Source of the DNA: Desulfogranum japonicum DSM 18378
GTDB lineage: Bacteria > Desulfobacterota > Desulfobulbia > Desulfobulbales > Desulfobulbaceae
DNA: 64,000 nucleotides
Assembly: GCF_000429945.1 (NCBI RefSeq)
Contig: NZ_AUCV01000028.1
Span: 1 to 64,000, forward strand
Reading direction: 5' to 3'
The position numbers and the translations under genes were made by a program. Numbering within the stretch: the first letter of the stretch is position 1; every line of letters begins with the position of its first letter. The notes under the pieces were generated by a model, which was not told the origin of the DNA, did not search any database, and saw nothing but the letters and a program-made list of their open reading frames with translations. Shown here piece by piece: positions 61,757-64,000 of the stretch.

Positions 61757-63136
61757 ATGAAATCCAGACTTCGCTCCCTGTACCTGGTGGAAATTACCAC
61801 CTTATTGCAGTTGACAATCCCTATCATTGTTGCCCAGGTTTCCCAGACAGCCATGGGAGTTGTAGACACTATTATGGCCGGATGGGCAGGAAAAAACGAT
61901 CTCGCAGCAGTGGCTGTGGGGTCAAGTATTTTTTTTCCTTTCTTTCTGTTTCAAATCGGTTTGCTCTCAGCAGTCGTTCCACTGGTGTCACAGGCCAGAG
62001 GAAAAGGGGATGAACGGGAAATGCATACTGCCATTCAGCAGGGATGCATCATAGGCCTGTTCTCTGGCGTGCTGCTCATGCTCCTGGTAAACTGCATGGC
62101 GCCGGTACTCGAATGGATGCAGGTAAGCCCGGAGATTATCCCCCTTACCAGGCAATATCTTTTTGCAATTTCCTGGGGATTTCCCGTTGCAGGCCTTTTC
62201 TTTGCTTTGCGTAACGGCGGAGATGGAGCATCTCTGCCACGTCTTTCCATGATTGCAGGGTTTGTAGGACTGGCTGTTAATATAACGACCAACTACATAC
62301 TTATTTTCGGCAAACTGGGTTTCCCCCGTCTTGGAGGTGTTGGTTGTGGCTGGGCTTCAGCAATCTCCATACTGGCCATGTGCATAACCATGTATGCTCT
62401 TCTGCAACGTCATCCTAGGACAAGCTTTAAAAAATGCGGCATAAAATACGGCAGGCTGTTTAATCGGGGAATACTTACACAGCTTAAACTTGGAATGCCC
62501 CTGGGTATTTCACTGTTTATTGAATGTTCTCTCTTTGCTGTTATCGCACTGCTGGTGAGCCGCTTTGGGGCAACAGTGGTTTCTGCACATCAAGTAGCCC
62601 TCAATTTCACTTCCCTGCTTTTCATGCTTCCATACAGCCTGTCAAGTGCTCTGGCCGTGCAGGTTGGTTTCACCATCGGCAGAAAAAGATCAGGCAGGTT
62701 GCTGCGAACAGTGCAAACCGGTCTTGGCCTGGCATTTTGCGGCGCGTTATGTACAGCAACATGTATTGTTGCAGGCAACCACGCCATTGCAGCTTTATAT
62801 ACTGAAAACACTGCTGTTCGCTCTCTAGCCGCAACACTGCTACTCTATGCAGCTGTATTTCAAATCCCCGATGCCCTCCAGGTCAATTGTGCAGGAGCTC
62901 TTCGCGGCTGCAAGGATACCAAAATCCCCATGCTACTGACCATACTCGCCTATTGGTGTGTAGGGCTGCCAGTAGGGTGCAGCCTTGGCCTCAATGGCTT
63001 TGGTATTTTTACACCCGGTCCTGAAGGATTCTGGGTTGGGCTCATCTGCGGTCTGTTATGTGCTGCCATTCTGCTGGGAAGACGCCTTGCACTTATCATC
63101 AAACAACGGGAACATCTGATACATCTGAATCCGTGA
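61757..63136 (+). CDS. MATE family multidrug efflux transporter
   Basis: 459 residues, twelve membrane helices. MATE hallmarks: LTIPIIVAQVSQTAMGVVDT in helix 1, GWAGKNDLAAVAVGSSIFFP, a central KLGFPRLGGVGCGWASAI, and the second-half helix LGMPLGISLFIECSLFAVIA. It exports cationic drugs or metabolites in exchange for H+ or Na+. Its stop codon lies inside a perfect 12-bp hairpin. No regulator is adjacent. Confidence 0.93.
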   Translation: MKSRLRSLYLVEITTLLQLTIPIIVAQVSQTAMGVVDTIMAGWAGKNDLAAVAVGSSIFFPFFLFQIGLLSAVVPLVSQARGKGDEREMHTAIQQGCIIGLFSGVLLMLLVNCMAPVLEWMQVSPEIIPLTRQYLFAISWGFPVAGLFFALRNGGDGASLPRLSMIAGFVGLAVNITTNYILIFGKLGFPRLGGVGCGWASAISILAMCITMYALLQRHPRTSFKKCGIKYGRLFNRGILTQLKLGMPLGISLFIECSLFAVIALLVSRFGATVVSAHQVALNFTSLLFMLPYSLSSALAVQVGFTIGRKRSGRLLRTVQTGLGLAFCGALCTATCIVAGNHAIAALYTENTAVRSLAATLLLYAAVFQIPDALQVNCAGALRGCKDTKIPMLLTILAYWCVGLPVGCSLGLNGFGIFTPGPEGFWVGLICGLLCAAILLGRRLALIIKQREHLIHLNP

Positions 63137-63160
63137 TCTGTTTGTGCTATCACGGATTCA
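63126..63160. terminator. Hairpin over the MATE stop codon
   Basis: TGAATCCGTGAT / ATCACGGATTCA, a perfect 12-bp stem with an 11-nt loop that includes the stop codon. No T-run; a likely mRNA 3'-end structure between convergent genes. Confidence 0.5.
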
Positions 63161-63183
63161 GGATTCAACACAAGACTATTACT

Positions 63184-63349
63184 TAAGGGTCGCGGAAAAT
63201 AATACATATCCAAAAATTGCGTAGGATATCGGTTTGGCAACGTCGCAGCATCAATGGTTCCATGCTGGCCGTATTGAGCCATTGACACGACGACGTTACC
63301 GAGTTGAGAGACAAGCAAGATTGGATAATGTATTTTTTCGTGGTCCTAA
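63184..63349 (-). repeat. MITE-like palindromic element, copy 4 (full length, inverted)
   Basis: 166 bp in the opposite orientation to copies 1-3. Ends TTAAGGGTCGCGGAAAA and TTTTTTCGTGGTCCTAA; core AACGTCGCAGCATCAATGG / CCATTGACACGACGACGTT. It sits in the gap between the convergent MATE and metF genes. Confidence 0.8.
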
Positions 63350-63367
63350 CCCGAATACAGGTTCAGG

Positions 63368-64000
63368 TTAATATAATCCCTCCATAACTTCCAGGCACAT
63401 ATCAGCCTTGTTCAGGGTATAGAGGTGAACTCCAGGGGCTCCGTTAGCCAGCAGGTCGCGAACCTGCTGACGGGCATAGTTTACCCCCACCTCATAAACA
63501 GCTTTGTTCCCCCCCTTTTCATCAGCCCGCATGACGGCATTAATCAACTGCCCGGGAACCCTCGCATTGCAAAGGTCAAGGATGAAACGAAGGGATGCCA
63601 GGTTACGAATGGGAAGCACACCGGGTATAATGGGGATGGTTACCCCCATATCCCGTAATCGCTGCACATAATCGAAATATACACGGTTATCAAAATACAG
63701 CTGAGTAATGCCGAAATTGGCCCCGGCCTCCATTTTCTGCTGCATAACCTGCAGATCTCCGGCAATGCTCTCTGATTCTGCATGGGCTTCAGGAAAAGCT
63801 GCCACACCTATACCTATCTGGGGGCATTTTTGCCTCACATAGCGTACCAGATCTGAAGCATAGGGATAGGTCGAAAACAATTCCTCATCAGGAGTTGTCA
63901 TGCCGGCAGGCCGATCTCCACGCAGGGCCAGGACATTATCTATGCCCAGACTCTGCAAGGCATCCAAAAAACCATTGATTTTCTCTGTATCCGCCGCAAC
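63368..64000 (-). CDS. metF: Methylenetetrahydrofolate reductase, C-terminal part (cut by window edge)
   Basis: The frame continues past the right edge (upstream residues read AADTEKINGFLDAL), so 210 codons of the C-terminal part are visible and no start is in view. MetF reduces methylenetetrahydrofolate to methyltetrahydrofolate with FAD in a TIM barrel. Motifs: LGIDNVLALRGDRP (FAD/folate region), FPEAHAES, GANFGITQLYFDNRVYFDYV with the substrate-binding Gln, and PIIPGVLPIRNL. In Desulfobacterota it also serves the Wood-Ljungdahl pathway; which use applies here is unknown. Confidence 0.93.
   Translation of the reverse strand, partial: VAADTEKINGFLDALQSLGIDNVLALRGDRPAGMTTPDEELFSTYPYASDLVRYVRQKCPQIGIGVAAFPEAHAESESIAGDLQVMQQKMEAGANFGITQLYFDNRVYFDYVQRLRDMGVTIPIIPGVLPIRNLASLRFILDLCNARVPGQLINAVMRADEKGGNKAVYEVGVNYARQQVRDLLANGAPGVHLYTLNKADMCLEVMEGLY

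Overview
The window looks like a chromosomal segment of a Gram-negative sulfur-cycling bacterium. A member of the Desulfobacterota, perhaps Desulfobulbales or a relative of cable bacteria, is the best guess. This rests on a tetraheme cytochrome c3-like protein next to a split-Soret cytochrome, an HdrD/GlpC-type iron-sulfur protein, MucR- and ModE-like regulators, and moderate GC with AT-rich intergenic DNA. It is an inference; no rRNA gene is present to settle it.

Layout. 1-3.9 kb: the tail of a transposase-like gene, a small membrane protein, a ModE-like regulator and a translationally coupled pair, cytochrome c3-like plus TAT-exported split-Soret cytochrome. 4-10 kb: a large lipoprotein ending in a pilin-like helix, a glycerate kinase, a MucR zinc-finger regulator and a YfbR-like HD phosphohydrolase. 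10-15 kb (minus strand): an AcrVA2-like protein, a TsdA-like thiosulfate dehydrogenase and two tandem CydA-like membrane proteins with C-terminal haem c, a possible thiosulfate-to-oxygen electron route. 15.4-19.2 kb: tRNA-Gly, a LysR regulator divergent from an ADP-ribosylglycohydrolase-like gene, YceI and a nitroreductase.

20.2-46.1 kb: a complete extracellular contractile injection system (eCIS) of 19 plus-strand genes, many overlapping by 4 bp. It has sheath, tube, cap (DUF4255), AAA+ ATPase, Pvc7-like and LysM proteins, a split hub/spike, PAAR tip, gp25, two baseplate J proteins, tail protein and beta-helix protein. In the middle lies an AT-rich gene for a DUF4157 protein whose C-terminus carries the HxE and PC-x6-C signature of a nucleic-acid deaminase toxin. 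This is the likely payload and the most interesting item in the window.

46-51 kb (minus strand): dhaK, dhaL and a DhaM-HPr-full-length enzyme I fusion, together a self-contained PEP-dependent dihydroxyacetone kinase. 51-55 kb: a PEBP-family protein, then a membrane-anchored XRE regulator with an EF-hand loop, a secreted protein and a vWA protein; the last two share a C-terminal IEGC tail. 55-64 kb: PilZ protein, beta-barrel protein, HdrD-like protein, CcdA and TlpA thiol-redox proteins, thioesterase, TolC-like protein, MATE transporter and the C-terminal part of metF.

Non-coding DNA is rich in small palindromic elements: a MITE-like family (three copies of about 166 bp and two core-deleted copies), a different 149-bp element, and a family of about 55-68 bp hairpins, two of which sit inside the eCIS operon.
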